Positions 10,459-23,018 are shown, counted from the first letter of the stretch. The stretch: DNA of 64,000 nt from Agrypnia vestita (GCA_016648135.1 JADDOH010005010.1:28543-92542); one strand, 5' to 3'. Made by a program: numbers and translations. Notes: generated from the letters alone by a model not told the origin.

Positions 10459-11022
10459 TGGGACGTGGCTTTGGGAGAAGAGGAAAACGATGGAAATTAG
10501 TTAACGATTTATTAATTAGTGTTTAATTATTTTAATAAATTATGGACACGAATTAATCCGCAGTACTAATCTCTAATTCACACTACTTAGCAATTTATCA
10601 CCTGTCTATGAACACTTTGTAATCGCTGGATAACACGTTCGAAAAAATTATGTCCACTGTCGCGCAAAAGTAGGCACTCCGCTTAATTTTTTTTCACTTG
10701 GTATTCAACGATTGGCTTCCCCGGCCGCCGCTCCGATACTAATATCGCGCCGGTAGAAACATCAAAATAAACATACTCCGTCGTGACATAGGCTTGTCTT
10801 TTATAGAAAATACGTTGGCTTTCCGATTATTCCATATATTTGGAGTATGTTCCCGTCGTTTCCTAACTATTCTAGATGTTTCTCTATGTTATACCTAATT
10901 CCACAGTGTGGTAGCGTCCCAGAATATCATGTGATGTACAAGAGATTTTCATCGTGTTGTTATCATCGACATATTACGAGGGATTATGTGCGTACGTAAT
11001 CTCTTTTGACCATCTCGTTACA
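10459..11022 (-). mobile_element. Solo-LTR-like repeat (family L1), copy 1
   Basis: On the minus strand it begins TGTAACGAGATGGTC (at 11022), has a TATA box CTATAAAAG (about 10797-10805) and ends near CACGTCCCA (10459). The same ordered blocks occur at 17716-18205, 35590-35914, 13604-13850 and, on +, 21590-21769. The TG start and internal promoter fit an LTR of a retrotransposon whose internal part is absent. I cannot see a convincing target-site duplication. Confidence 0.5.
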
Positions 11023-11099
11023 ATATCAATCACATAACAGGCTCAGTTTGAAAGTGAAATTTTAATAATTATTGACAAGCTTGTCATAATTCAAATTCG

Positions 11100-11940
11100 A
11101 AATAGATACTTTTAAATAAAATCATGTGAAATGTAGATAGAAGATACCTACTGTGATTTTATACTTTGTTTAACTTGCTAATTTAAAACATGACTCATAG
11201 TTCTATTTTTTGCTGTATTATACATTGTTTATTCAAAGCGTATTCTGCAACATGTTGATTATCTGAATGTTATAAATAAATATAAATATCACTTGAGAAC
11301 ACATCATATAATTTTCTTTGAGGACAGTGTCCTCTAGGTAGCTGAGTCATCAAAACTGCCACACGCCGTACCGCCAGCGGTGCGGTAATTCAGCAATAGG
11401 CTGTGAGATGCGAAGACGAGAGAGAAGATAATGCCTGTATACGGCTGAGTTTTTCTGGGAGATTCGTCCCGAATGTGCAAAAATGGCCATGTAGTTGAGC
11501 ATGAATCAAAATTATTGAAACAATTCCTGCACAATTTTTTTACGCAGGGATATTGACGCTTCAGTATAGTAAGGGGGTTATGCTGAGGATAATAATGACA
11601 TCAAAGTATCTTTGGTTTACGTTTTTTCACCAACACAAAATTTTACAATGAAGACGTTATTGATAGCATTATCAAGTGCAGATGCTCGAGTACTCAAGTG
11701 TAGAATACAGGTATCGGTTTATTAACATGCTCACAAAACTATATTACTTCTTATATGCATTCACACACTATATTTTAAAACTACAACATTTTATAAATAA
11801 TATTGTTGTTTTTTATCTGTTATAACATTGAATAATATGTACTTTTTTCTGAATATATTTATATATATATTATATACATATATACCTAATACCGAAGGGA
11901 AAAACTGCATTTCAAAATGAAGACTACAACACGCACACGT
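11100..11940. other. No recognised gene; AT-rich, TA microsatellite
   Basis: The stretch 11330-11560 is less AT-rich and holds a 66-residue minus-strand frame without recognisable motifs; I leave it uncalled. A TA-rich microsatellite lies at about 11860-11886. Confidence 0.4.
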
Positions 11941-11944
11941 TCAC

Positions 11945-12300
11945 TAGTTTGAAGTGTATGCTACATTTATAGTAGGTACCGAAACATTACACACTTCATC
12001 TACTTCAATAAACTACATGAATGGGGGGGGGTTCAGTTTCCAAACTTTTCCTCATTTAGCTACATCAACTTCCCAAAAACTAAAATCTGACGGGGAGTGG
12101 GTTTTCAAAAAAACGTTTTAGATACATCAACTTGTATAACAGTGTGTATAGTTTGAAGTATAACATAAATTGAAGTGTATATTTTGAAGTGTAAAATTTG
12201 TAGTGTGCAATTTGAAGTGTGCGTTTGAAGTGTGCAGTTTGAAGTGTGAAATTTGAAGTGTTTAGTTTATACATTTACAAACGTGTGAAGTGTGCGCTTC
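11945..12300. repeat. Degenerate short tandem repeat, TTTGAAGTGTG motif
   Basis: The motif TTTGAAGTGTG with a variable spacer of a few bases recurs at least eight times between 12150 and 12300, with stray copies from 11948. A run of nine G lies near 12023. Minus-strand open frames here are products of the repeat. Confidence 0.7.
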
Positions 12301-12392
12301 AGCACAATGTAGTATCATTTTTGTTATAAAGTTACTCATCTGACCCTAGTTCTTCCAATATGTGTATTTATGTATTTAAACTTATGATAACT

Positions 12393-12451
12393 AAATAAAT
12401 AATATAGATATCACCCTTCTGAGAGAAGGGTGATATCTATATTATTTATTT
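12393..12451. repeat. Perfect 28-bp inverted repeat, 3-base loop
   Basis: Left arm 12393-12420 (AAATAAATAATATAG then ATATCACCCTTCT), loop GAG at 12421-12423, right arm 12424-12451 exactly complementary. No mismatches in 28 bp argues for recent origin, for example a snap-back repair event or a tiny foldback element. A microRNA precursor is less likely because stems normally carry bulges. Confidence 0.9.
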
Positions 12452-12899
12452 CTCTTCACGAGAGATCAATATCTCATCCCTGAACCCTTTAGAATTAAAA
12501 ACGAGTATTGATATTTCAGATGTGTATAGTACCTAATCATTGTAGCATCTTTATAACTTTCAAGAATAACCTCAAAACAGTCAGTTTCAAGCTTTTTAAA
12601 GTTCTTCATATAATTATTCATTTAGTCAACATCCTCGTAACTTATCGGCGGAAAACTAAACTCCACCCGTCTCTAATGAAAATACTTTTATTGGAGAAAT
12701 TCTTCTTAAATTTCTATGGTATAAATCCCTCTCGTCGATTAAAAAAATTCTTTATTCTTCTGAAATTGATTCATTTTAAACTAACAGAAGGCTACTAAAA
12801 TTTATTACGTTTACTTACAAATCTTATATTAGTGCTGGTGAAAATTTCATTCACCCAAATGACGAACGGAATATCCATAATCTTTTTATTTATTTTTTT

Positions 12900-13600
12900 A
12901 ATAAGACAAAATTTACTTAAGTACAATGAAATATTTGAATTACATAATGTATGTGTTTAAGATATTGACTCGGAAAAACATTATATATACATTAAAAGCA
13001 ATATTGCTTCATACTTCTCTTCATACTCAAAAAAATAACAAATTTCATTACCAGCGGCGACGCGATGACACACTATTTCATTTTTTCTTTCTATACATAT
13101 ATTTTATATACGTACAACTTTCAAAAATTTGAAAATGTGTGGTTGTTCTTAGGATGGATTCGGTGATCACTTAAGCAAGCCAATTCACGTCGTAAACCCT
13201 TGTGGCCACCCACAAAGACTTCCATACATGCTTTCCCATATAAATAGCATCGTCTCTGTGAGACATCTATAATGTATCTCAATTAATTTAATATTCAATA
13301 CTTTCACAACTTTCTCCTAGAAAGCTTTCTTAGTCTCCTAGAAAGAAATCTACGTCGACGATTTCATTAAACCGAGAAATTAGTAATTACTAGAAAGTTC
13401 TTCAAAAGGGTATGATCAACTTTCCGTTGAAAGCTCTTCCGGCCCAATTAAGAAAGTTCTGTACAAACAGTCAGCTTGGGTAAAAACATGGATTCCTTTA
13501 CTTTTAATTAAAAACCAACTTTTTCTAAACAAGAATACGCACTTTAACATTGTTTAAAGTAATATAATTTTACATGCGTAGCCTAGACAGGTGTGTTCTT
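12900..13600. other. No gene; possible repeat fragments
   Basis: 13140-13260 contains GGTGATCACTTAAG, similar to a phrase often seen at lepidopteran LINE 3' ends. 13310-13460 has several CTAGAAAG/AGAAAGTTC motifs like those of the minisatellite near 25.5 kb. Both links are weak. Confidence 0.3.
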
Positions 13601-13603
13601 ATT

Positions 13604-13850
13604 TGTGACGGGATTGTGGCTGTGGGAAGTAAATGAAACGCGTAAAATTAATGACACGAATTTAATCGGAGCACCTTTCTTTAATTTACACAAATTTCGT
13701 AATTCGCCTTATATAATGGGCCTGGAATAATCTATTAGATTATCCCAGGCCTTTGTAGTAATTTACAATTTACTGTAAAAGGTGTAGAGTGCTGTAAAAT
13801 TCTCGATTATGTGCAATTTTTCTGCTCGCGACGATACATGTAACATGAAC
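13604..13850 (-). mobile_element. LTR-like repeat (family L1), internally deleted copy
   Basis: It shares with 17716-18205 the terminal TGTGACG (seen on +), the block ACACGAATTTAATCGGAGCAC and the block TCGATTATGTGCAATT, in the same order, but the region between is shortened. Confidence 0.4.
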
Positions 13851-14192
13851 GATTTGTTATCAGAATTTTTGGTGAAAATGTTTTTATAATTAATCAAAAC
13901 AAAAGTAGATATTATTATTCACTGGAGAACTCAATAAATTTTGAAGATTGTACCAATCGTCTAAATAATAGCGTCGTGTTCAATTTTATAAAATTTTTCT
14001 TAAGCAATTTTTTTAAACCTGTCAGTGAAACCTTTTCATTATGAAGTTCATATATGAAATTAAAAAATTAACGATCTCTTAGTTAATTATTCTACACACT
14101 GTACACCACGCTCGTGGTGTGGTTAATTCATGAAATGAAAACCTGCCTCCTTAAAAAAGAAACTATAAAATTTATTTAACAGCATAAAAATA

Positions 14193-14690
14193 TTACTAAC
14201 TAACTAACTAACTTACCATCTTAAAACTTTAGTTAGAAACTTAGCGTTTCCCCTTAGGGGTAGGCAAAGATGATAGAGCGCCGTACTCTTCTGTCCTGAC
14301 ATACAACTCTCGCCTCATCCACATTCATACATCCTCCCATTCAACTCGACGGTTGTTGAGACTTCTAACGGGACCAATATCTGGTTAATCTGGTCATGCC
14401 ACATCTTCCGCGGTCGCCCTCTCTTTATGGCGCCGTCAATTTTTCCTCATTCATTCGCTCAATGTGCCTAAACCACCTAAGCGACCCTGTTATAATTCTA
14501 TGAATTATGCTACGATCAGCTTTACGTTCATTCCTAATATCTTCATTCTTTACTTTACCATAAATGGATTTGCAACACATACGTCTAAGGGATCTCATCT
14601 CCACTGCATTTAATCTACTTTTGTTCCTCTTCTGCCAGCTCCAGGCTTTCACTTCCATACATCAGTTGCGGTACCAGGACTCCTTTATGT
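14193..14690 (-). pseudogene. RTE-like LINE 3' fragment (reverse transcriptase C-terminus)
   Basis: The minus strand at 14658-14425 reads a protein with WSWQKRNKSRLNAVEMRSLR, RMCC and then GSLRWFRHIERMNEEKL. This matches the region after the reverse transcriptase domain of RTE-type endonuclease/reverse transcriptase LINEs common in Lepidoptera, where an RWFGHVERM-type motif is typical. Related but broken sequence continues to about 14245. A run of ACTA units at 14193-14212, which is a TTAG-type tail on the minus strand, fits an RTE simple-repeat 3' end. It is 5'-truncated and cannot be active. Confidence 0.7.
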
Positions 14691-14699
14691 ACCCCTATT

Positions 14700-16050
14700 A
14701 ATAAAAATATAAAGAAAAATATTTAAAAAAAATATAAAGATCATTCTTAAAAACCTAAAGATTACCCGACCTTTTTAATAAATTACAAGTCCCCACATTA
14801 CAAAATATTTACAAACTTCTTCAATTCAAAAAAAATTTGCATTCTTCAACTTTATAAAAATTGTCACAGTAATAACGAACTGACACGAATAGTATCAAGT
14901 AGCAGGAATATAATACTTGGTCAATTGTAATACGTACCGTTACTGCTCAGCATCATTTTACATACTGTTATTATACTCGCTTAAAATTTTCCATTATTTT
15001 TCTCTTTACTATATTCATTTTTAAATTTTTTGCTTATTATTAGTTTACTGTTGTCTCACATAATTGCATTATGATTAGTGCATATTAGTTACTTTTTTCT
15101 TTCTTATATATAGGTTGGTACATTGTATATACTACTTACTATTTAATATATTTATAATATAATGATACTCATCTCCTACTCACGAATTGTATGACTTATG
15201 TGGAAGAGAAATACCATTGTAAAAACTGTTATTGTAAAAAAAAATGTATTTGTCTATTAAATAAAAAATTAAATAAAAATTAAACGAAAGATAAAGTTTG
15301 CGTTATCCTTTAAATATGCGTCGTATTTTTTTCCTACCTTCTCTTAATTACCTACTTGCCTATGTATTTATTATTGAAAATTTTTGGGACCAAAATACAT
15401 ACGAGCATACTTACGTCTTTGAGTAGTCAGCTGGTAAAATATTTTTCTGTTGTGTTTACATAATACATATTATTATACTTTACAAATATCTGTATCATGT
15501 CACCCGAGGTGCAACCGAATATATTAATAGTTGTCCAAAGATTTTTATAAATTTTTAATATAACAATTTTTAAAAACATAATATGCCCCAATACAAAAAA
15601 TGTTCTGTATTACAAAAATTTTCAAGGACAATAAATGTATGTGTGTAACCGAATTTAGAAAGGAATCTTTCAAACCCGAGGACCTTTTTTATTATTATTT
15701 TTATGAATAATTCTTTCAGCATCTCAAAATATCTCGTGCCGAAATTCACACCCTTGCTTGCGTGGAAATTGTCCATTATACGAAAATATGCAATACTGAA
15801 GGGGATTTTTTTTTTATTAAGTATTTTAATTTTATTTTAAAATGCGTTCTGCGGTATAGTTCAATACAAATATATAAACTACAATAAGTAGAAAATACTT
15901 GAAAATCATAACTTATCTTGCAAATAAATTATTGAAAAGAAAATAATTTTTTAATCTTAGGGACGGCTTGTAGATGCAATCGTTACAAATATTTGAACTA
16001 CGAGTATATTATATTACGGCCACTTTAATTATTGATACTAAAATTTGAAT
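14700..16050. other. AT-rich stretch, nothing recognised
   Basis: No conserved frame, tRNA or bounded repeat was found by eye. The minus frame at 15570-15776 is of AT-driven composition. Confidence 0.45.
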
Positions 16051-16051
16051 T

Positions 16052-16239
16052 ACCTTTTTTTTTGAAAAATAGAAATGCGAACATGGAATACGTTTCACAT
16101 CAATATTCTTACAATTTTCAAACTAAGCCAAACGCTTGTGCTATGAAAATAGGACTAACTTGCTGGTGTGGAGTGAGGTTCGAAACCGCGAACTTTGGTT
16201 CACGAAGCGGGAGTCCTAACCACAAGACCAACAAGCTAC
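16052..16239 (-). mobile_element. tRNA-derived SINE (family S1), copy 2
   Basis: On the minus strand it has the same head as the copy at 3664 (AGCTTGTTGGTCTTGTGG), the A and B boxes, the CACAAGCGTTTGGCT body and an A tail, seen as a T run near 16053-16064. The B box is slightly degraded, with GGTTTCGAACC. Confidence 0.8.
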
Positions 16240-16269
16240 TCTTACTTTATAAAGCTTACTTTACGTAAC

Positions 16270-17700
16270 TAACTCTTTATATTATGATTTAAATTATAGT
16301 TAAAATTTATCTTAAATGGGTAATGAAGGTCAAAATCATGAAGAAGAGTTTTAAAATATGAACTCTGTGTTTAACATATTACATAAGTGTTTTTTTAACA
16401 AAACAATGAAATACTTTAACCCATTAATTTAGGGCAAATTTTTAAAATATAGATTTTTTTATCTCGAACAACGCACTTGTTTATATTTGATGAGTTATGT
16501 ATAAATCAAGAGTCAAAAATATAAACATTGTATTGAAATTCAGTTTTTTATTAAAACAACCTGTTCCGGAAAAAAAATTCTTTCATTAAAGTCATCAAAA
16601 ATCACAATACTTTACGGTAAAAATATTATGATAAATTTTTTTTTCAAATTGAGGCCTGCAAATTTTTCGCATATTTTTATGGCGTGACTTATGTTTTTAG
16701 TATCGGCCATTTAATACAATTTTAATATTCAACAATTCATATACAATACTCACAGAACCAAACATTTTCCACCTTTAACTATATGTATATATATATATTC
16801 GTATAATATATGTTTTATAATACATTAATCGTATCATATAAAATAATAGCCCTAAAACATTGTCTTTTGGAAGTCTTATCGTCACCATCTTGTATAAATT
16901 ATGTAAGGCTACCAAATTAATTCACTTCCTAAAAACTATCTACCTCCTGTCATGATTTATCTCCAGGGCGTATCTGTCCGGCATCTGAACCAAATGGGGT
17001 GGAAATTGATGACCGTCGTAAACGTAGATTGACGTTAGTCGAATCAATTATCTTCCGTGCTTTAGTAAGAGAAATACTTCTGAGAATAAATTTTAACAAA
17101 TTCAATCGAAGCCCAACTAAAAATTACAAATGTGTGATGGCGGAAAAAATGTAAGAAATTACGTACGTAAATTACGTGCGTAAATTTAAAATTAAAAAAG
17201 CACAGCAACAGGAAAGGTATATAGCTTCCTTTACTAACTTAATTCTAATTTGTATTTCAAAGGAGGTTGCTTTAAATGGGCAATATTTAAAAAAAGAATT
17301 AATTACGAATACAAAAATACTTTATTTATAAAAGTATTCCTATTATTTATAAATTAATGTTATTATTAATAAAAGAAATGTATAAATGCCCTTGGAATTA
17401 ATAAAACGGGAAAAAGCGCAATCTTTGTATATTTATTATAAGCATTATTTTTTTATAGTGCAATACAATGTACGTGTACATGCATACTCGTATATGAATA
17501 TGATGCATTTATTAAATTAGTTATGTATATATATTAATAGTGACATGTACCTACATATAAATTATGCATAAATAGTACAAGGTCCAGTGAGAAATTGGAG
17601 ATAGCAATCATTATAATACCAAAATATGCAAATTCCATATCTATCAAAAACTATATGGTCATTACACTCATTACATAATATTTCAACGTTTGAATGTTCA
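16270..17700. other. AT-rich stretch, nothing recognised
   Basis: Only microsatellite-like TA runs (about 16784-16800) and short palindromic bits such as TTACGTACGTAA near 17159 are seen. Confidence 0.45.
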
Positions 17701-17715
17701 ATCTGATACATTACC

Positions 17716-18205
17716 ACGTGACGCAGTTATAGGAGGCAAATGAATGCACTGGAAATTAATTTACGATATATTAATTATTTTAGCAAATTCACAATGTCAC
17801 TGGATACGAATTTAATTTAAACACAATTCTTTAATTCACACTTTTCGCAAATACTTCGCCCGAAATCTGTCGCTTCGATTAATCTGTGCATTGGTAACTT
17901 TGTGGTCAGTTTTTTCGCTGGTTATGTCGCCTAGGTAAAACGTCATAACAGCAAATATCTGCCGCGGCACTGGCTTTGTTTTTATACGAAACACGTCGGT
18001 TTTTTGAACCTCTGAGATTATTCTATACATTTCTAGTGCTTGCTAGAATATTCCCGTCGCTTCTATGAAGACTGTTTCAGAGCACTCCCGAATGTTGTTG
18101 AAAATTCCAAAGTGTTGTAGGGCGTTCCAGAGGTCCCTATAGTTTTGTTATCTTCGAGGGATTCCGATCATGAGTAATTTCTTAGAACTCTGTCATCACG
18201 TTACA
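17716..18205 (-). mobile_element. Solo-LTR-like repeat (family L1), copy 2
   Basis: On the minus strand it starts TGTAACGTGATGACAG (18205), carries a TATA box TATAAAAAC near 17979-17986 and the block AAACCGACGTGTTTCG, and ends CGTCACG (17716). The two ends TGTAACG and CGTCACG are near-inverted, as in LTRs. The best preserved of the five copies. Confidence 0.5.
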
Positions 18206-18498
18206 ATATATTTCATATTTAATCTGTCAATTATAAATTGAACTGTACATTCAGAAAAATATCACTACAATATATGTTAACCTTAAGGAGTTAGTTTATT
18301 TTTTAAAGTTTGTTTATTTTTTACAAGGAGACGACAGTTAAAAAAGTTTGAATATTATTTTATTCGAAAATTTAAAAAAAAAAAAAAATAGCCGCGTTAT
18401 GTCGTTCCCGTGGAGTTCCTCCTGTTCCCGGTTCCTCCGCCGTGGCTGATATGCAACTTTCAACAAATGTTTATTTGAGACATAAAACAAAGTGATTT

Positions 18499-18678
18499 AC
18501 TTGTTGGTCTTGTGGTTAGGACACTCGCCTCGTGATCCAAAGGTCGCGGGTTCGAATCTCAGCCCAGACTAGCAAGTTAGTCCTATTTTCATAGCACAAG
18601 CGTTTAGCTTAGTTTGAAAATAGTAAGAATGTTGATGTGACACGTATTCCGTGTTCGCATCTCTATTTAAAAAAAAAA
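18499..18678 (+). mobile_element. tRNA-derived SINE (family S1), copy 3
   Basis: Near-identical to the copy at 3664, with a clean B box (GGTCGCGGGTTCGAATCTC) and an A tail at about 18666-18678. Confidence 0.87.
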
Positions 18679-18769
18679 TTAAGTAAATATCTATAAAAAA
18701 TATCCGATTTGGGAAATAACTTTTTTTTTAAATTGGGCACAGTTTGAAAAAAGAAATTCGTATCCTACA

Positions 18770-18932
18770 TCTTAGAAAGAATCGAATTAGTATTGTAAGT
18801 CGTGCGTGCGAGGCACATAGTTTGATTGTGTTGATGTTTACATCCGTAAACACCAACACTAAGAAACAATATGTGTCGTGCGCGCGGCTTGCACATACAA
18901 ATTCGACTGTCTTTCTTAAATGGAAAGAGATC
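18770..18932. repeat. Foldback (hairpin) MITE, family M1 copy 1
   Basis: Arms starting AGAAAGAATCGAATT and ending AATTCGACTGTCTTTCT pair over about 75 bp each, including GTCGTGCGTGCGAGG with a GCGCGCGGCTTGCAC-like partner and a GTTTAC...AAAC tip. Open frames on both strands here are products of the palindrome. A second copy is at 21388-21538. Confidence 0.6.
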
Positions 18933-19079
18933 TACACAACCTTTTTTTGACTCGGACAAGCGTGTACCTGTGAAGGTTGCATCTCAGTCACGGTGGAGGA
19001 ACTTCACGGAAATGGACATGATGCGGCCATTTTGTTTTGTTTTTCAAAAATTTTCCAATAAAATAATAGTTTAATATGT

Positions 19080-19840
19080 ACCTTAATAAGCGTCATTAAA
19101 AAAAAAATTATAGCCTCCTTGTAAAAAATCACCCAATTCAGCCTAAATTTCAGACTCTCAGGGTGGTGCAACCCCTTAATAAAATTAATTTTAAAATATA
19201 TATAATTACCATCACAGCTCTAAACTCGGTATTGACTAAGCCATACTGACGGGCATCGATTGCAAGCCTGAGGATGACGCAATTTGATCCAAATCTTCGA
19301 TCAGAATCGAAATTTTTAATTTAATTATGTTGCAAATACTCCATCAAGATAATAATATATACAAAAACATGTTTCTTTCCTTTACGGCTATTTGGCAATT
19401 ACTGTTTATTTTTCACGTCCTTATTTTCTTTACCGCAAAATTAGAAAATATTTATTAAATAATTTCAGTGAAATAAAATTTCATATATTATGTAAGCTCT
19501 AACGGAATACCAAGTGTGACTGGATCCTGTTTTTTTTTTATTTGCAATATACCTTATTTTATCCAGAAGTGATTTTTAAGTATTTTTTATTACGAGAAAA
19601 AGTAATTCAGAATTTCGCGAGTAAGAAATACGATCTCAAAAAAATAATTCACGTACGTGACGATTTGGTAAATTGGATTCTTCCTTCCTGGCGTACAGCC
19701 ATCACTTCGCTCTCACCGTTCTGATACGCACTTGTCAGTTTTTTTGGAAATTGGCTGCTGTCTTTCGCTTCGTGAGAATAATTTATCGACGTTTACGTCT
19801 CGGTAGGCACTCTCTTGCTACGCCAAATTCATATACAGTT
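19080..19840. other. No recognised gene
   Basis: Mixed AT-rich sequence; nothing with support. Confidence 0.4.
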
Positions 19841-19965
19841 AAACCTTCCTTGGATTGCGAACATAATTCTTTCCGGAAACGTGTTTGTAATCCAAAGCAC
19901 TCGTATCAAAGCGAATTCCCCCAAAATAAATAATGGAAAGTCAAATGATTCGCTCCACAATCAGA
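19836..19965. repeat. Fragment of a dispersed repeat
   Basis: Phrases such as CCTTGGATTGCGAACATAAT, GTAATCCAAAGCACTCG and AAATGATTCGCTCCACAA resemble, from memory, a repeat widely scattered in insect genomes. I cannot assign its class. Confidence 0.3.
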
Positions 19966-20150
19966 AAATTTTAATATAAAAATGATTTATACAAAACACT
20001 TTCGTATTTTTTTATTATTATACATGATGATAACTGAAAACATGAAGGTATGTTCTACCGGGAGACCCTATTAGTGAGAGGGAAATCAGAAAAGTTTTTT
20101 TGCCACATCCTGTACCTTTCAAGTTTAAACTTTTGCTATAATTTTAAGTT

Positions 20151-20276
20151 GCGTCTATTTTTTCTCGGAAATAATTTTCCTTTTGCAGGAATATTATACG
20201 CACTATAAATATATTGCGTCTATTTTTTCTCGGAAATAATTTCCTTTGCAGGAATATTATACGCACATAAAATGTA
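20151..20276. repeat. Two-unit tandem duplication, period 65 bp
   Basis: GCGTCTATTTTTTCTCGGAA starts at 20151 and again at 20216; both units end near TTATACGCAC. The second unit has a few single-base gaps. Confidence 0.85.
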
Positions 20277-20650
20277 CAGGATAAAAGAAAGAAGAAAAAA
20301 AACTTTACAGATAGATTCCTGCCTTGATAATGAGTCGAAAATGTTCAAGCAACCGTGACCATTGATGGTTATGGAGGTATGCAATATAAAAGTTTGCATT
20401 TTTTTCAACATTTCTAACTTATTTTTTGCAAAAAGTTGAACTATCATAGCAACAACATATATTTATTAAGAAAATTCATTCGCCTTAATACAATTCGAAC
20501 AAAAGCCTTGCAACAATTGAAAAAATAATTTTTGAAGTTAAATTAAATTTAAATGTAGTTAACATTTTTGTGTATTTTAGAAACACAATATCAAAGGTAT
20601 AATATATTTTTTTTAAATTTCCGTTCTGGCTATAAAATCAGTTACAAATA
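20274..20650. repeat. Family F1 element fragment
   Basis: CTTTACAGATAGATTCCTG and ATGAGTCGAAAATGTT near 20303-20355 match the left end of the element at 24638. The block TTCATTCGCCTTAATAC near 20476 matches its centre. The other end is not seen. Confidence 0.5.
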
Positions 20651-21387
20651 TCTGCATCGCAATTTCAACAATTGCATAGTGACGGTTTTATTTCTGTACC
20701 TTCATATGTAAGAATACCTACAAGTTCCATTTTAAAAACAGTATAGTACAATGCTCACATTCACTAGAGCTGTTCTCCGAGCGGTTTCTGAATTAATTTT
20801 CTGAGTGATAAATGGGCAAAACATTTTTGCGTCAGAGTTTCAAACCATGAATAATATTATCCTGACACAATTAGAAAGAAAATACAAAAAATCTACATTG
20901 TAGTGTTGTGTTCATTATTGCGACACCACACCAGGGAACATTTGTGGCTAATGTTTCATTATTTTATATTTTTCTTTATTAATTTATTTTTAATCGTATA
21001 ATTTAATTTATACATCTTAAGGACTATTTCAAAAAGGCATTAGGTAATAATATTGTCAGGAGACGGTAAAAGCGAAAAGAATTGCAGTTATTTTGGAATA
21101 TAAATCGAGGTTTTACAGCACTTCATATGTTTTAAAGTAAATTGGAAATCACTACAATATGTCTGGAATAACCGAACAGTTTATAGAATCATCGCGTAGC
21201 CAAATTGACTATAAAAGAGATCGACCGGCTACTGCGCACTCAATAAATGTAATATTAGAGTTGTTTTACAAGTTTTTACAAGACTTAATACCTAGTACCT
21301 AGTATTAGACTTGTTTTTACAAGAGACATAAGATCATAGATGGTAGCGAATTGAGAACCCGCGTGATAAGTATAGTAAATTTCATTT

Positions 21388-21538
21388 AAGAAATGCAATC
21401 GAATTAGTAAGTGTAAGCCATGATATACGTAAGACAGCATTGTTTCGTGTTGATATTTAAGGGTATAAACGCCAACACAACGAAACACTGCGCCTCGTAC
21501 GCACGACTTACACATACAGATTCGATTGCCTTTCTAAA
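21388..21538. repeat. Foldback MITE, family M1 copy 2
   Basis: AAATGCAATCGAATTAGTAA on the left and ACAGATTCGATTGCCTTTCT on the right pair around a GTGTTGATATTTAAGGGTAT tip. The inner arms (TTGTTTCGTGTTG with CAACACAACGAAACA) match those at 18770-18932. Confidence 0.6.
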
Positions 21539-21589
21539 TGGAAAGAGGTCTGTCTATCTACTTACGTATTTGTGAAATATTCAGTAGTG

Positions 21590-21769
21590 CGAATTTAAAA
21601 TTTGGCGTGAATTAAAAAACGGTGCTCTGATTGAATTCGTGTCCAGTGACTCAACTTGATTAATAAAACTTTAACTAATTAATTTCAAGTGGTTCATTTG
21701 CCTCCTATAGCAGCGGTATGTATTTCTCCGAAATCCTCGTGCTGCTCAGGGGGGGAACAACGTCACATA
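21590..21769 (+). mobile_element. LTR-like repeat (family L1), 3' fragment
   Basis: In + orientation it holds GGCGTGAATTAAAAAACGG, GAATTCGTGTCCAGTGAC, TTCATTTGCCTCCTATA and a terminal CGTCACA, the same order as the minus-strand copy at 17716. Confidence 0.45.
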
Positions 21770-21779
21770 ATTTAAATAC

Positions 21780-23015
21780 AAATGTTTCTTAAACTACTTG
21801 TATTTATTAATTATTAGACATAATCATCTTCTATATGAAATATACCATCATATGTGAGGTACAAAAGCAAAATCAGTAGTATCCAAAAAAATTAAAAAAT
21901 GTTTTAAATGCAGTCACCGAGGATTAAATAATAATTTAAAATCTCGTTATTTCTAGATTTTATGTATAACTTTCCCTTCTAAAATCGTGTTTTTTTTAGA
22001 TTTATTGGCTATGTTTCCTTTAAAATCTAGTAGGTACATTATAAATTAGTAATCGTCGATGATTGCATTAATTTTTTTTTGGATATTGCTGCCTTTGCTT
22101 TTATACCCCACATGTATAAAAATGATGTTCACATTTCGAAAATATATTATTACTAGCGGTCCGTACCTGGACGTTGCTTGGATTACAGATTTAATTAAAA
22201 ATGTGTTTGTGAGAAGAGGGGTAGGATTGTTTTATAAAGTCTATAAATAATAACGATGTTTCCATTTTGATCCAGGCAGGAGGTGGATGAGATGTCCGAG
22301 AGAGTGGTGTGAAGCGACTATATTTTCTTAGGATCGTAAAATGAAACTATGAAAGTTTTGGTTCAGATCTGTACAATTGTTCATGCATACTATTAAATGT
22401 TATTTTTGTAACACAAATAAAAAACAGATAACATAATAATCAAAATTATTTTTGGTATAAAGAAAAATTTAACAAAAATAATATAAAAATTCATGTATTC
22501 ACTCAACATTTCTGAAAGGCCAAAATACTTAAATGAGCAATATTTATTACAAAGGAAAATAAAACAATTATTTAAAAGAAAATGGTTCTTTCAGTGTCTG
22601 TGTCAAGGAAAACATGGAGAGAGAAAATAACATCGAATAGGTACTTAGGGCACTGAAGTACACTGACAACCTTTTTAAAAGCAAATAAACTTATCAGATA
22701 TTATTATCGCTCTAACTATGCCCATTAATTAGGCTTATTACATATCCTCGACAGATTGTTAAGTTTGAGTACAGATAAGACAGACAGAATACATTCAATT
22801 TTATATTTAAATATATACGTATATGTATATTTATTAGACATTGTTGTAGTAGTAGTATTAGACATATTAGACATATTGACATTTTTCTCAATAAACAATA
22901 ATTAATCGTGCGAAAAAATTTATTGATCCTTGTCTGGGGAGACCAGCAGCTTTTTTTCATCGTCCAAAAGCTTATTCTAATAAATAATCACTCTGAAGAA
23001 AGAGTTAAATAAACA
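21780..23015. other. No gene; possible Helitron remnant near 22150
   Basis: CTAGCGGTCCGTACCTGG at 22154 resembles the minus-strand 3' end of lepidopteran Helitrons (CTAGCGGTCCG...). The rest of any such element is not recognisable. The minus frame at 22712-22960 looks like AT noise. Confidence 0.3.
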
Positions 23016-23018
23016 AAG

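Noticed and set aside
12080..12274. Minus-strand 64-codon frame
   Set aside because: It is a by-product of the TTTGAAGTGTG short repeat.
12393..12451. MicroRNA precursor
   Set aside because: A 28-bp stem with no bulges and a 3-base loop is unlike a Drosha substrate; it is kept only as an inverted repeat.
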